64,000 nucleotides of DNA from Planctomycetota bacterium. GTDB taxonomy: Bacteria; Planctomycetota; UBA1135; GCA-002686595. The stretch is from contig JACKHV010000002.1 of the NCBI GenBank assembly GCA_020638835.1, positions 186,001-250,000 of the forward strand. Reading direction: 5' to 3'. The notes below the pieces were generated by a model. It had not been told where the DNA came from. It did not search any database and worked only from the letters and a program-made list of their open reading frames with translations. A program made the translations under genes and the position numbers. Every line of letters starts with the position of its first letter. Positions within the stretch are counted from its first letter, which is position 1. Of this stretch, positions 1-10,085 are shown in pieces.

Positions 1-1
1 G

Positions 2-487
2 ATCATCCTCGCGACGGGGATGATGGTCGGCTACGCGTACGCGATCGAGTTCTTCATCGCGTGGTACGGCGGCAACCCGTACGAGCGCTTCGCCTTCATC
101 AACCGCGCGATGGGTCCGTACGCCTGGGCGTACTGGACGATGGCAACGTGCAACGTGCTCGTCCCGCAGCTGTTCTGGTTCAAGAAGCTGCGCACCAACC
201 TGTGGGTGATGATGGGGGTCTGCATCCTCGTCAACGTCGGCATGTGGTTCGAGCGTTTCGTGATCACCGTGATCTCGCTCAGCCGCGACTTCCTGCCGTC
301 GTCCTGGGACTACTTCAAGCCGACCGCGGTCGACGTGCTGACGTTCGCCGGCAGCTTCGGCCTGTTCTTCACGCTGTTCCTGCTGTTCTGCCGCTACCTG
401 CCGATGGTGGCGATGGCCGAGGTCAAGACGGTGCTGCCGCAGGCGCACGCCGGTCACGGCCTCCACGCCGAGGAGCCCGCCCGATGA
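2..487 (+). CDS. actC: Alternative complex III subunit ActC (NrfD-like), C-terminal part
   Basis: This is the end of a polytopic membrane protein whose start lies before the window. It is read from base 2 because the frame is open to the edge. About 160 residues are visible, with several hydrophobic helices and a short His-rich cytoplasmic tail. The stretch MWFERFVITVISLSRDFLPS is typical of the last third of NrfD/PsrC-type quinol-binding subunits. In alternative complex III, ActC is one of two such subunits that exchange electrons with menaquinol or ubiquinol. The stop overlaps the next start by four bases (484-487), so the two are probably translationally coupled. The assignment rests on sequence character plus the unmistakable ActD/E/F genes that follow. 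Confidence 0.85.
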   Translation: MILATGMMVGYAYAIEFFIAWYGGNPYERFAFINRAMGPYAWAYWTMATCNVLVPQLFWFKKLRTNLWVMMGVCILVNVGMWFERFVITVISLSRDFLPSSWDYFKPTAVDVLTFAGSFGLFFTLFLLFCRYLPMVAMAEVKTVLPQAHAGHGLHAEEPAR

Positions 488-1677
488 GCGCCTCGAACCT
501 GCACGGACTCGTCGCGTACTACGCCGACGTCGACTCGTTGCTCGCGGCGGTTCGTCGTGTGCGAGAAGCCGGGTACCAGCGCTTCGACGCGCACTCGCCG
601 TTCCCGGTGCACGGCATCGACCCCGTGATGGGCATCCGTCCGACCGTGCTGCCGTGGCTCGTGCTCGGCGCGGGTCTTACCGGGTGCGCCGGCGCGCTGC
701 TCATGCAGTGGTGGACCAACGGCCACGACTATGCCTTCCTGATCTCCGGCAAGCCTCTGTTCGGGCTGCCCGCCGCGATCCCCGTCACCTTCGAGCTGAT
801 CATCCTGCTCAGCGCGTTCATGACGTTCTTCGGGATGCTGGCGCTCAATACACTGCCACTGCTCTCGAACCCGCTGCTCCGCACGGCGGGCTTCGGCCGC
901 GTCACCGCGGACCGCTTCGCGATCTCGATCGAGGCCGCGGACGCTTGCTTCGAGTCGCACGCAACGCGCGAGCTGCTCGCCGGGACCGGCGCGCTCTCCG
1001 TCGAGGCCTGCGAGTCGGACGAGTCCTCCGCCGTCGTGCCGAAGTGGATCAAGCAGCTGACGATGATCGGCGCGGCGATCGCGCTGATCCCGCCGGCGCT
1101 GATCGCGATGGAGCGCTACGGGACGCGCACCACGCCGCGCATCCACGTCATCACCGACATGGACTTCCAGTCGAAGGCGAAGGCGCAGTCGGCGTCGCTG
1201 CTCTTCGAGGACGGCCGCGCGATGCGTCGCCCCGTCGAAGGCACGCTCGCCGTCGGCGAGTGGATCGAGGACGAGTATCGCGCGACCGGCAAGGTCGCCG
1301 GCCAGCTCGGCACGGGCTTCCCGTACGAGATCGACCGCGCCGTGATGGAGCGCGGGCGTCAGCGCTTCGACATCTACTGCGGCGTCTGTCACGGCCTCGA
1401 CGGCCTGGGCCGCGGCCCGATCGCGGTGCGCGCCGAGTCGCTCGAGGAGAGCGCCTGGGTGCCGCCGACGAACCTCCACGACGAGCGCCTGCTGACGGTC
1501 CCGGAGGGGCACCTCTTCGAAGTGATCACGAACGGCGTGCGGAACATGCCCGCCTACGCCGCTCAGTTGTCGGTCGACGACCGCTGGGCCGTCGTCGCCT
1601 ACCTCCGCGCGCTCCAGCGCAGCCGCAACGCGTCCATCGAGGACGTTCCGACCGACCAGCAGAGGAACTTCAAGTGA
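484..1677 (+). CDS. actDE: Fused ActD (DUF3341)-ActE (monohaem cytochrome c) of alternative complex III
   Basis: 397 residues. The first ~170 are a DUF3341/ActD domain (opening LHGLVAYYADVDSLLAAVR) with two membrane helices near 59-80 and 93-118. A third hydrophobic helix starts at about residue 188. It is followed by MRRPVEGTL (from 247), the signature found before the haem domain of ActE cytochromes. The haem site is C299-G-V-C302-H303, and M355 in VRNMPAY is the likely axial ligand. ActD and ActE are separate genes in the best-studied complexes, so this is a single-chain fusion with the cytochrome on the periplasmic side. The ATG at 484 overlaps the actC stop. The role is electron transfer out of alternative complex III. 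Confidence 0.9.
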   Translation: MSASNLHGLVAYYADVDSLLAAVRRVREAGYQRFDAHSPFPVHGIDPVMGIRPTVLPWLVLGAGLTGCAGALLMQWWTNGHDYAFLISGKPLFGLPAAIPVTFELIILLSAFMTFFGMLALNTLPLLSNPLLRTAGFGRVTADRFAISIEAADACFESHATRELLAGTGALSVEACESDESSAVVPKWIKQLTMIGAAIALIPPALIAMERYGTRTTPRIHVITDMDFQSKAKAQSASLLFEDGRAMRRPVEGTLAVGEWIEDEYRATGKVAGQLGTGFPYEIDRAVMERGRQRFDIYCGVCHGLDGLGRGPIAVRAESLEESAWVPPTNLHDERLLTVPEGHLFEVITNGVRNMPAYAAQLSVDDRWAVVAYLRALQRSRNASIEDVPTDQQRNFK

Positions 1678-2900
1678 GCGCGCACCACCACGTCTCCGCT
1701 CCCGAGCGGACCCGCGTCACGCCGTCCGGCCTCGCCGGTCGCGGAAGGCTGGCGACGCTGTTCGGCGCCGCGCTCTGCGTGCTCGCCGTCGTGCTGGGCT
1801 TCGTCCAGGAAGAGGGCATGGCGCGCCTGCAGCACGGTTGGCTGCTCGCCGTGACCTTCTTCGTGACCCTCGGCCTCGGCGGCCTGTTCTTCGTCCTGGT
1901 CCAGTACCTCGTGCGCGCCGGCTGGTCGGTCGTCGTGCGACGGCTCGCGGAACACCTCGCGGGCTCGCTGCCGCTGATGGGCCTGCTGCTGCTGCCCGTC
2001 GTGATCCCGACGCTGTTCGGCAACGGACAGCTCTACCACTGGGCCGACCCGCACGAGCTGGCCGAGAGCCACCTGCTGCAAGAGAAGGCCCCATACCTGA
2101 ACGGCTGGTTCCTGCTGGTGCGCGTCGCGATCTACGTGGGCGTCTGGACCTTGCTCGTGCGCGCGTTCAACCGCCGCTCGCTGGCGCAGGACGACACCGG
2201 CGATCCGTCGATGACGATCTGGATGCAGAAGCGCGCCGCGCCCTCGGTCCTCGCCTTCGCGCTCACGCTGACCTTCTTCGCCTTCGACATGCTGATGTCC
2301 CTCTCGTACGAGTGGTTCAGCACGATCTTCGGCGTCTACGTCTTCGCCGGCAGCGCGGTGGCGCTCTTCGCGACGCTCGTGCTGCTCGCGCTGCGCTTCG
2401 AGGGACGCGGCGAGCTGCGCGGCATCGTCACCACCGAGCACTACCACGACCTCGGCAAGCTGCTCTTCGCCTTCGTCTTCTTCTGGGGCTACATCGCATT
2501 CAGCCAGTTCATGCTGATCTGGTACGGCGACATCCCGGAGGAGACGGTGTGGTTCCAGCAGCGCTGGGTCGGCAGCTGGAAGTACGTCTCCCTGCTGCTG
2601 CTCTTCGGGCACTTCCTGCTGCCCTTCGTGGGCCTGCTGTCGCGCCACGTGAAGCGCAACCGCTCGCTGCTCGCGAGCTGGGCGGTGCTGCTGCTCCTGA
2701 TGCACCTGGTGGACCTCTACTGGCTGATCATGCCGACGCTCTCGCCGGAGGGCGCGTCCATCGGACTCATCGACTTCGCCTGCCTGTCCGGCGTCGGCGG
2801 CCTCTTCCTCGGAGGCCTGTGGCGACGCATCGACGGCAAGCCGCTCGTTCCGTTGCGCGACCCGCGCCTCGGCGAGTCTCTCGCATTCCAGAACCTCTAG
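1674..2900 (+). CDS. actF: Alternative complex III subunit ActF
   Basis: A 408-residue polytopic protein with about ten hydrophobic helices, including FALTLTFFAFDMLMSLSYEW and FGHFLLPFVGLLSRHVKRN. Both are characteristic of ActF, the quinol:cytochrome c oxidoreductase membrane subunit related to ActC/NrfD. The proposed GTG start at 1674 overlaps the stop of the ActD-ActE fusion by four bases. This matches the coupling used throughout the cluster and leaves an N-terminal cytoplasmic tail of ~30 residues before the first helix. Length and order (ActC-ActDE-ActF) agree with an alternative complex III operon. Known role: membrane core subunit without cofactors, possibly involved in proton or conformational coupling to the neighbouring oxidase. 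Confidence 0.9.
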   Translation: MSAHHHVSAPERTRVTPSGLAGRGRLATLFGAALCVLAVVLGFVQEEGMARLQHGWLLAVTFFVTLGLGGLFFVLVQYLVRAGWSVVVRRLAEHLAGSLPLMGLLLLPVVIPTLFGNGQLYHWADPHELAESHLLQEKAPYLNGWFLLVRVAIYVGVWTLLVRAFNRRSLAQDDTGDPSMTIWMQKRAAPSVLAFALTLTFFAFDMLMSLSYEWFSTIFGVYVFAGSAVALFATLVLLALRFEGRGELRGIVTTEHYHDLGKLLFAFVFFWGYIAFSQFMLIWYGDIPEETVWFQQRWVGSWKYVSLLLLFGHFLLPFVGLLSRHVKRNRSLLASWAVLLLLMHLVDLYWLIMPTLSPEGASIGLIDFACLSGVGGLFLGGLWRRIDGKPLVPLRDPRLGESLAFQNL

Positions 2901-2919
2901 AGAACCAACGGACTTCGCA

Positions 2920-3228
2920 ATGATCGAGAAAGACGCCTTGAACACGCCCGCGATCGCCGTCATCGGCGCCGTCGGCACGGTTGTCACCCTGGTTACGGTC
3001 CTGTGCCTGCAGGTCCTCTACTACCAGGCGGAAGACGCGCAGAACGCCGCGCGCAACGCGGCCGAAGGCAGCTCGGAGCTGCGCGTGATGCTCGCCGAGC
3101 AGCGCGCGTCGCTCGACGGCTACCAGTGGGTCGACGAGCAGAACGGCAAGCTGTCGATCCCCGTCGACCAGGCCATGGAGCTCGTCGCGCGCGACATCGC
3201 CGCGAACGCGCCCAGCGCTTCCTTCTAG
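2920..3228 (+). CDS. Small single-span membrane protein within the respiratory cluster
   Basis: 102 residues. One N-terminal membrane helix (about 13-36, IAVIGAVGTVVTLVTVLCLQ) is followed by an Ala/Glu-rich segment that may be helical, then a short domain containing YQWVDEQNGKLSIPVDQAM. No family is recognised with certainty. It lies between actF and the SCO gene, 19 bases after one and 16 before the other, on the same strand. It is therefore probably made with the respiratory complexes, and an accessory subunit or assembly factor is a reasonable inference. The topology (short inside tail, single anchor, periplasmic domain) is compatible with either. No cysteine or histidine cluster for a cofactor is present. 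Confidence 0.75.
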   Translation: MIEKDALNTPAIAVIGAVGTVVTLVTVLCLQVLYYQAEDAQNAARNAAEGSSELRVMLAEQRASLDGYQWVDEQNGKLSIPVDQAMELVARDIAANAPSASF

Positions 3229-3244
3229 CTCGGAACGACGGTCG

Positions 3245-4078
3245 ATGCTCCGAGCCGTGTTCCTCCGTGCGTGCCTGACGGTTGCCTGCGCGACAGGCAG
3301 CCTGGCGGCGCACTCGTGGGCGCAGCTCAACCTGGACCAACCCGAGGAGACGCGCGGCGTCGAGGTGCAGGAACGGCTCGACGGCCGTCTGCCCGCGGGG
3401 CTGCGCTTCACGGACTCGACCGGCCGTGAGCTGAAGCTCGAGGAACTCGTCGTCGGCGGGCTCCCGACGATCCTCACCTTCAACTACAGCGACTGCCCGA
3501 TGCTCTGCAGCATGCAGCTGAACGGGCTGGTCGACTCGATGACCGAGTCGGGCTTGAAGCTGGGCGAGGAGTTCCGGGTCGTCACGATCGGGCTCGACCC
3601 GTTCGAGTCGACAACGCGCGCGGCGGAGACGCGGGCCCGCTACGTGCAGGAACTCGGCGTCTCGCTCGAGGACGCGGACTGGCACTTCCTCCTCGGCGCG
3701 GAGGACCAAGTGCGCGCGGCCGCGGACGCCGCCGGATTCGGCTACAAGCGCGTCGAGGACACCGGCGAGTACGTGCACGCCGCGGTGCAGATCGTCCTCA
3801 CGCCAGGTGGTCGGATCTCGCGCTACCTCTACGGGGTCGACGTCCCCGCGCGCGACTTGCGCATGGCGCTTGTCGAAGCCTCCGCCGGCCGCATCGGCAC
3901 GACGGTCGACGCGATCCTGCTGTTCTGCTTCCACTACGACCCGGGGACGGGCGGGTACACCTTCGCGTGGACCTCGCTGCGGATCGGTGGAGTGCTCACC
4001 CTCCTGGCCCTCGGTGCCGGGATCTACCGCCTCGCGCACACGCGCCGCGCGCAGGCCGCTGAACGCGCATTCGCATGA
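3245..4078 (+). CDS. SCO1/SenC-family copper chaperone for cytochrome oxidase
   Basis: 277 residues with an N-terminal signal sequence (cleavage plausible after SWA), a thioredoxin-like SCO domain, and a C-terminal membrane helix near 248-266 followed by basic residues. The copper site is visible: C84-P-M-L-C88 and H178 in GEYVHAAVQ, with the spacing expected for the CxxxC...H ligand set. SCO proteins deliver copper to, or reduce, the Cu_A site of oxidase subunit II. That fits its place immediately before the subunit II gene, with which it shares a four-base overlap (ATGA at 4075). The C-terminal anchor, instead of the more usual N-terminal one, is a variation seen in other cytochrome oxidase clusters. 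Confidence 0.92.
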   Translation: MLRAVFLRACLTVACATGSLAAHSWAQLNLDQPEETRGVEVQERLDGRLPAGLRFTDSTGRELKLEELVVGGLPTILTFNYSDCPMLCSMQLNGLVDSMTESGLKLGEEFRVVTIGLDPFESTTRAAETRARYVQELGVSLEDADWHFLLGAEDQVRAAADAAGFGYKRVEDTGEYVHAAVQIVLTPGGRISRYLYGVDVPARDLRMALVEASAGRIGTTVDAILLFCFHYDPGTGGYTFAWTSLRIGGVLTLLALGAGIYRLAHTRRAQAAERAFA

Positions 4079-5043
4079 TGCTCACACTCGCGCAAGCCGG
4101 CGAGGGGACCTTCTGGTTCCCCGCGCAAGCCGCGGAGAACGCGGCGAAGGTGGACGACCTCTTCTACTTCGTCCTCTACGTCAGCGTCTTCTTCTTCCTG
4201 CTGATCATGACGATCCTGTCGATCTTCGTGATCCGTTACCGGCGCCGCGAAGGCGTCGAGCCCGAGAAGTCGCCCTCGCACAACACGGTGCTCGAGATCG
4301 TCTGGAGCGTGATCCCGACCGCGCTGGTCGTCTACATGTTCTACACGGGCTTCACGGGCTACCTCGAGAAGCGCACGCCGCCCACAGGCGCGTACGAGAT
4401 CGGCGTCACCGCGCAGAAGTGGAGCTGGAACTTCACCTACCCGAACGGCCACACGACCAACGTGCTGCACGTTCCCGTCGGCGTAGAGACGCAGATGGTG
4501 ATGACGTCCGAGGACGTGATCCACTCGTTCTTCGTGCCCGCCTTCCGCGAGAAGATGGACGTCCTCCCGGGGCGCTACACGAAGGCTTGGTTCACGCCGA
4601 CGCTGGTCGGGACCTACGACCTGTTCTGCGCCGAGTACTGCGGCACCGCGCACTCGGAGATGATCACCAAGGTCGTCGTGCACCCGCAGGACGGCCCGGA
4701 CTCGTTCGAGAACTGGCTGCGCGAGGACTCCGACTTCCTCACCAAGCTCTCGCCGGTCGAGGGCGGCAAGAAGGTCTACCAGCTGCGCGGTTGCGGCCAG
4801 TGCCACTCGCTCGACGGCACCTCCGGCAACGGGCCGAGCTTCAAGGGCGCGTGGGGCACGGAGCGCACCCTCGCGGACGGCCCGAAGGTCGTCTTCGACG
4901 AGAACTACGTGCGCGAGTCGATCTTGATGCCCAAGGCCAAGGTGCTCGCCGGCTACGAGCCCGTCATGCCGACCTTCCAAGGGCGGATCAAGGACGAGGA
5001 GATCACCGCCTTGATCGCGTTCCTCAAGTCGCTGCAGCAGTAG
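4075..5043 (+). CDS. ctaC: caa3-type cytochrome c oxidase subunit II with fused cytochrome c domain
   Basis: 322 residues. Two N-terminal membrane helices are followed by a cupredoxin domain holding Cu_A: H150 in VIHSFF, then C185-x-E187-x-C189-x3-H193-x2-M196. A C-terminal monohaem cytochrome c domain has the haem site C240-G-Q-C-H244. The fused haem domain makes this a caa3 oxidase, able to accept electrons directly from the alternative complex III cytochrome encoded just upstream. An ATG three bases downstream is an equally possible start. The subunit lies in the membrane with the Cu_A and haem domains in the periplasm. All metal ligands are intact. Confidence 0.97.
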   Translation: MMLTLAQAGEGTFWFPAQAAENAAKVDDLFYFVLYVSVFFFLLIMTILSIFVIRYRRREGVEPEKSPSHNTVLEIVWSVIPTALVVYMFYTGFTGYLEKRTPPTGAYEIGVTAQKWSWNFTYPNGHTTNVLHVPVGVETQMVMTSEDVIHSFFVPAFREKMDVLPGRYTKAWFTPTLVGTYDLFCAEYCGTAHSEMITKVVVHPQDGPDSFENWLREDSDFLTKLSPVEGGKKVYQLRGCGQCHSLDGTSGNGPSFKGAWGTERTLADGPKVVFDENYVRESILMPKAKVLAGYEPVMPTFQGRIKDEEITALIAFLKSLQQ

Positions 5044-5053
5044 GGGACGGAAG

Positions 5054-6733
<1,680 letters not shown>

Positions 6734-6736
6734 CCG

Positions 6737-7537
6737 ATGACCATCGCCAACCAAGTCGCCGCTCCGCCGCACGTCGAAGAACACGCCGCCCCGCGCGCGC
6801 CGTTCATCGCCGAGCACTTCGAGGGCGCCGAGCACCAGTTCGAGTCCGGCAAGCTGGGCATGTGGATCTTCCTCGTCACGGAGATCCTGTTCTTCAGCGG
6901 CATGTTCTGCGCGTACGCGGTCTACCGCTCGCAGCACCCCGAGATCTTCAGCTACGCCTCGCAGTTCCTCGACTCGACGATGGGCGGCATCAACACGGTC
7001 GTGCTGATCTGCTCCAGTCTGACCGCGGCGTGGTCCGTGCGTTGCGCGCAGCTCGGCCAGCGCAAGGGCCTGATCCTGACGCTCGCGCTGACGATCCTCG
7101 GCGCGTTCGGCTTCCTCGGCATCAAGTACGTCGAGTACAGCCACAAGTTCCACGACGGCCTGCTGCCCGGGAAGTACTACCACGTGCAGTCGGAAGCCGT
7201 CGCCGACGTCGGACTCGACGCGAGCATCCCGGCGGCAACGGAAGGGGAGTCGCACGAGGCGGCGCCCGAACCCGCGCACGACTCCGGCCACGCGCCCGTC
7301 GAAGGCCCCGAGCCCGCGAACGTGAAGATCTTCTTCGGGATCTACTTCGCGATGACCGGCGTGCACGGTTTGCACGTGATCATCGGGATCGGGGTCTACG
7401 TCTGGCTCCTGGTGCGCGCCATCAAGGGGCACTTCCGACCCGACTACTACGGACCGGTGGACTTCACCGCGCTCTACTGGCACCTCGTCGACCTGATCTG
7501 GATCTTCCTCTTCCCGCTCCTGTACCTGATCCACTGA
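6737..7537 (+). CDS. ctaE: Cytochrome c oxidase subunit III
   Basis: 266 residues of the haem-copper oxidase subunit III family. KLGMWIFLVTEILFFSGMF is the conserved second helix region, and MTGVHGLHVIIGIGVY and YWHLVDLIWIFLFPLLYL are the conserved later helices. About five membrane segments are seen, as in caa3 and bo3 enzymes. A ~45-residue acidic, Ala/Pro/His-rich insert (about 170-200) separates the third and fourth helices and is probably a flexible loop. The subunit stabilises the catalytic core and the proton-uptake path. It begins three bases after ctaD ends. Confidence 0.96.
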   Translation: MTIANQVAAPPHVEEHAAPRAPFIAEHFEGAEHQFESGKLGMWIFLVTEILFFSGMFCAYAVYRSQHPEIFSYASQFLDSTMGGINTVVLICSSLTAAWSVRCAQLGQRKGLILTLALTILGAFGFLGIKYVEYSHKFHDGLLPGKYYHVQSEAVADVGLDASIPAATEGESHEAAPEPAHDSGHAPVEGPEPANVKIFFGIYFAMTGVHGLHVIIGIGVYVWLLVRAIKGHFRPDYYGPVDFTALYWHLVDLIWIFLFPLLYLIH

Positions 7538-7544
7538 GCCGGCC

Positions 7545-7886
7545 ATGAGTCACGAAGAACACGCAGCGGGCGGCGCCCACGTCATGTCGCCCAAGGTGCT
7601 GCTCGGCATCTGGGGCGCGCTCATCTTCCTCACCGCACTGACCGTCTGGTCGGCGCAGCACGACCTCGGCCGCATCGACCTGGTCGTCGCCATGGGCATC
7701 GCCACGATCAAGGCGTCGCTCGTCGCGCTGTACTTCATGCACTTGCGCTACGACAAGGGCTTCCACGGTGTCGTGATCATCGGAGCGCTCGTGTTCGTGT
7801 TCCTGTTCGTGTCGATGGTGCTGCTCGACCGCAACCAGTACCAGGCGGACATCGACGCGCGCACGATCGAGCTCGAGGCGCGCTAG
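7545..7886 (+). CDS. ctaF: Cytochrome c oxidase subunit IV (COX4/CyoD-like)
   Basis: 113 residues with three predicted membrane helices and the COX4_pro pattern: LLGIWGALIFLTALTVW, then IATIKASLVALYFMHLRYDK, then a final helix ending FVSMVLLDRN. The His-rich N-terminus (SHEEHAAGGAHV) is usual in these small subunits. It lies seven bases after subunit III in the same operon. It has no cofactors, and the family is thought to help assembly or stability of the oxidase. The length matches caa3-type subunit IV. Confidence 0.93.
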   Translation: MSHEEHAAGGAHVMSPKVLLGIWGALIFLTALTVWSAQHDLGRIDLVVAMGIATIKASLVALYFMHLRYDKGFHGVVIIGALVFVFLFVSMVLLDRNQYQADIDARTIELEAR

Positions 7887-7926
7887 CGGGGACCTTTCGT
7901 CCGGCGTCGACGCGCGTCCACGGCAC

Positions 7927-8535
7927 GTGTGGTTCTCCTTCCGCAGCGGTGAGGGCGAGGGTCCCTGGTTCGGCGGCAACGACGCCGAGACCGGCGACGC
8001 GACGCCGCGCGAAGACCTGACGGGCTGCGGCCTGTCGCTCTTCCTCGCCTCGATCACGATGCTGTTCGGCGCCGCGATGATCGGCGCCGTCATCGTTCGA
8101 GCGGGTCAGGAGGACTACGCCCGCACGGTCGACCTCGGGCGCAGCATCGGCCTGACGGTCGCGACCTTCCTGCTCTGGCGGGCGGAACGCGCGCTCGCCG
8201 TGCCGTACGCCGGTCCGCGCAAGGCGCTGCGTCGCGCCGCGCTCTTCGGCCTCGCCTTCCTCGTCGCGCAGGCCTGGAACTGGTGGACGCTGCAGGCCGA
8301 CGGCTTCGGCCTGGGAAGCCGCGCGATCGAGTCGGTGATCTTCCACATGCTGACGGCCTTGCACGCGCTGCACCTCGTCGGCGGACTCGTGGCCCTGCTC
8401 GTCGTGAGTCGCCATGCGGGCGAGGGCGCGTCCGAGGCCGCCAGGCTCGCGCGCGGCCTCGAGCTCTGCCGCCGCTACTGGCGCTACCTCGGCGTCCTGT
8501 GGCTGAGCCTGCTCGTCCCGCTGTTGCTGTTCTGA
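7927..8535 (+). CDS. Additional subunit-III-like membrane protein of the oxidase operon
   Basis: 202 residues, about five hydrophobic helices, starting from GTG at 7927, which has no strong competitor. The segment FHMLTALHALHLVGGLVALL resembles the helix V region of oxidase subunit III (compare TGVHGLHVIIG in the gene at 6737). The N-terminal soluble part is Gly/Glu/Asp-rich. It follows subunit IV by 40 bases on the same strand and ends the respiratory cluster. A small accessory subunit III homologue is the best call. Whether it is a structural subunit, a stand-in for subunit III or an assembly factor cannot be decided from sequence. Confidence 0.75.
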   Translation: MWFSFRSGEGEGPWFGGNDAETGDATPREDLTGCGLSLFLASITMLFGAAMIGAVIVRAGQEDYARTVDLGRSIGLTVATFLLWRAERALAVPYAGPRKALRRAALFGLAFLVAQAWNWWTLQADGFGLGSRAIESVIFHMLTALHALHLVGGLVALLVVSRHAGEGASEAARLARGLELCRRYWRYLGVLWLSLLVPLLLF

Positions 8536-8561
8536 GGCCCGCTAGCGGCTAGGCTGTCCGC

Positions 8562-10079
8562 ATGAGGACGCTGATCGCCGCCATCGACCAGGGCACCACC
8601 AGCACGCGTTGCATCGTCTACTCGCCGGACTTCGTCAAGCTGGCGTCCGCGCAGCGCGAGCACCGCCAGTCGCTGCCGCAACCCGGCTGGGTCGAGCACG
8701 ACGCCGCCGAGATCCTCGCCAACACCGAAGCAGTCGTGCACGACGCGCTGGCCGCCTGCGACGCGCGGCCCGGCGAGGTCGCAGCCGTCGGCGTCACGAA
8801 CCAGCGCGAGACCTTCCTGCTCTGGGACCGCCGCACGGGCGAGCCGTGCGCGCCCGCGATCGTCTGGCAGGACTCGCGCTCGAAGGGGATCTGCGCCGAG
8901 CTGCGCCGAAGTCCGCGGGGTGACGAGCTCGCCGTGCGCACCGGCCTGCCGATCTCGACCTACTTTTCGGGTCCGAAGCTCGCGTGGTTGCTGCGCGAGC
9001 GCGCCGACCTGCGCGCCGCCGCCGAGCGCGGCGAGCTCGCCTTCGGCACGATGGAGACGTGGCTGATCTGGAACCTGACGGGCGGCGTGAAGGGCGGCGC
9101 GCACGTCACGGACGCGACGAACGCGTGTCGCACTTTCCTCGTCGACCTCGCCTCCGGCGCGTGGGACCAAGACCTGCTCGGCTGGATGGAGATCCCCGCG
9201 TCGATCCTGCCGCGCATCGTCGCCAACGCGGAACCGGGCGGCTGGGCGCGCACCGTCGCCGATGGCCCGTTCTGCGCGGAGGTGCCCGTGTGCGGAGCGA
9301 TCGGCGACCAGCAAGCCGCGCTCGTCGGACAACGCTGCTTCGAAGCCGGCGACGCGAAGAACACCTACGGCACTGGTTGCTTCCTGCTGTGGAACACGGC
9401 GAGCGAGCTGATCCGCTCGAGCACCGGCATGCTGTCGACGGTCGCGTACCAGCTGCCCGGCGAGTCGGCGCGTTTCGCGCTCGAAGGCTCCGTCGCCGTG
9501 GCGGGTTCCCTGATCCAATGGCTGCGCGACCAGCTGCGCATGATCGACAGCGCGCCCGATGTCGAAGCGCTCGCGCTCAGCGTCCCCGACCACGGCGACG
9601 TGCACCTCGTGCCGGCCTTCTCGGGCCTCTTCGCGCCGCACTGGCGCCCCGACGCGCGCGGCGTGATCTGCGGGCTGACGCACCACTCGAACCGCGCACA
9701 CATCGCGCGCGCCGCGATCGAGGCGACGGCCTTCCAGGTGCGCGAAGTGCTCGACGCGATGCAAGGCGACACGGGCTCCGCGCTGTCGAGCTTGCGCGTC
9801 GACGGCGGCATGGCGGCCAACGACTTGCTGTTGCAGTTCCAGGCGGACCTGGTCGGCGTTCCGGTCGAGCGCAGCGGTGATCTCGAGTCGACGGCGCTGG
9901 GCGCGGCGACGATGGCCGCGCTGGCGCAGGACCTCTGCCCGAGCCCCGCGGACCTGCGCGCCGCGCGCTCGACGCAGCGCAGCTTCGAGCCGAGCCTCGC
10001 GGCGGACCGCGTCGAAGCGCGCATGCGCGGCTGGCGCAAGGCCGTCGAGCGCAGCTTGAACTGGGTCGAAGGGGACTGA
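8562..10079 (+). CDS. glpK: Glycerol kinase
   Basis: 505 residues, full length for the FGGY family. Motifs in order: DQGTTSTRC near residue 9 (phosphate-binding loop of the ATPase fold), TNQRET, GDQQAALVGQ, TYGTGCFLLWNT and DGGMAANDLLLQFQAD. It phosphorylates glycerol to sn-glycerol 3-phosphate in the cytoplasm, feeding lipid synthesis or glycolysis. No glpF, glpD or glpR gene is adjacent, so it seems to be a stand-alone unit after the oxidase operon. It is convergent with the sulfatase-like gene, whose end is only seven bases away. Confidence 0.96.
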   Translation: MRTLIAAIDQGTTSTRCIVYSPDFVKLASAQREHRQSLPQPGWVEHDAAEILANTEAVVHDALAACDARPGEVAAVGVTNQRETFLLWDRRTGEPCAPAIVWQDSRSKGICAELRRSPRGDELAVRTGLPISTYFSGPKLAWLLRERADLRAAAERGELAFGTMETWLIWNLTGGVKGGAHVTDATNACRTFLVDLASGAWDQDLLGWMEIPASILPRIVANAEPGGWARTVADGPFCAEVPVCGAIGDQQAALVGQRCFEAGDAKNTYGTGCFLLWNTASELIRSSTGMLSTVAYQLPGESARFALEGSVAVAGSLIQWLRDQLRMIDSAPDVEALALSVPDHGDVHLVPAFSGLFAPHWRPDARGVICGLTHHSNRAHIARAAIEATAFQVREVLDAMQGDTGSALSSLRVDGGMAANDLLLQFQADLVGVPVERSGDLESTALGAATMAALAQDLCPSPADLRAARSTQRSFEPSLAADRVEARMRGWRKAVERSLNWVEGD

Positions 10080-10085
10080 CCGGCT

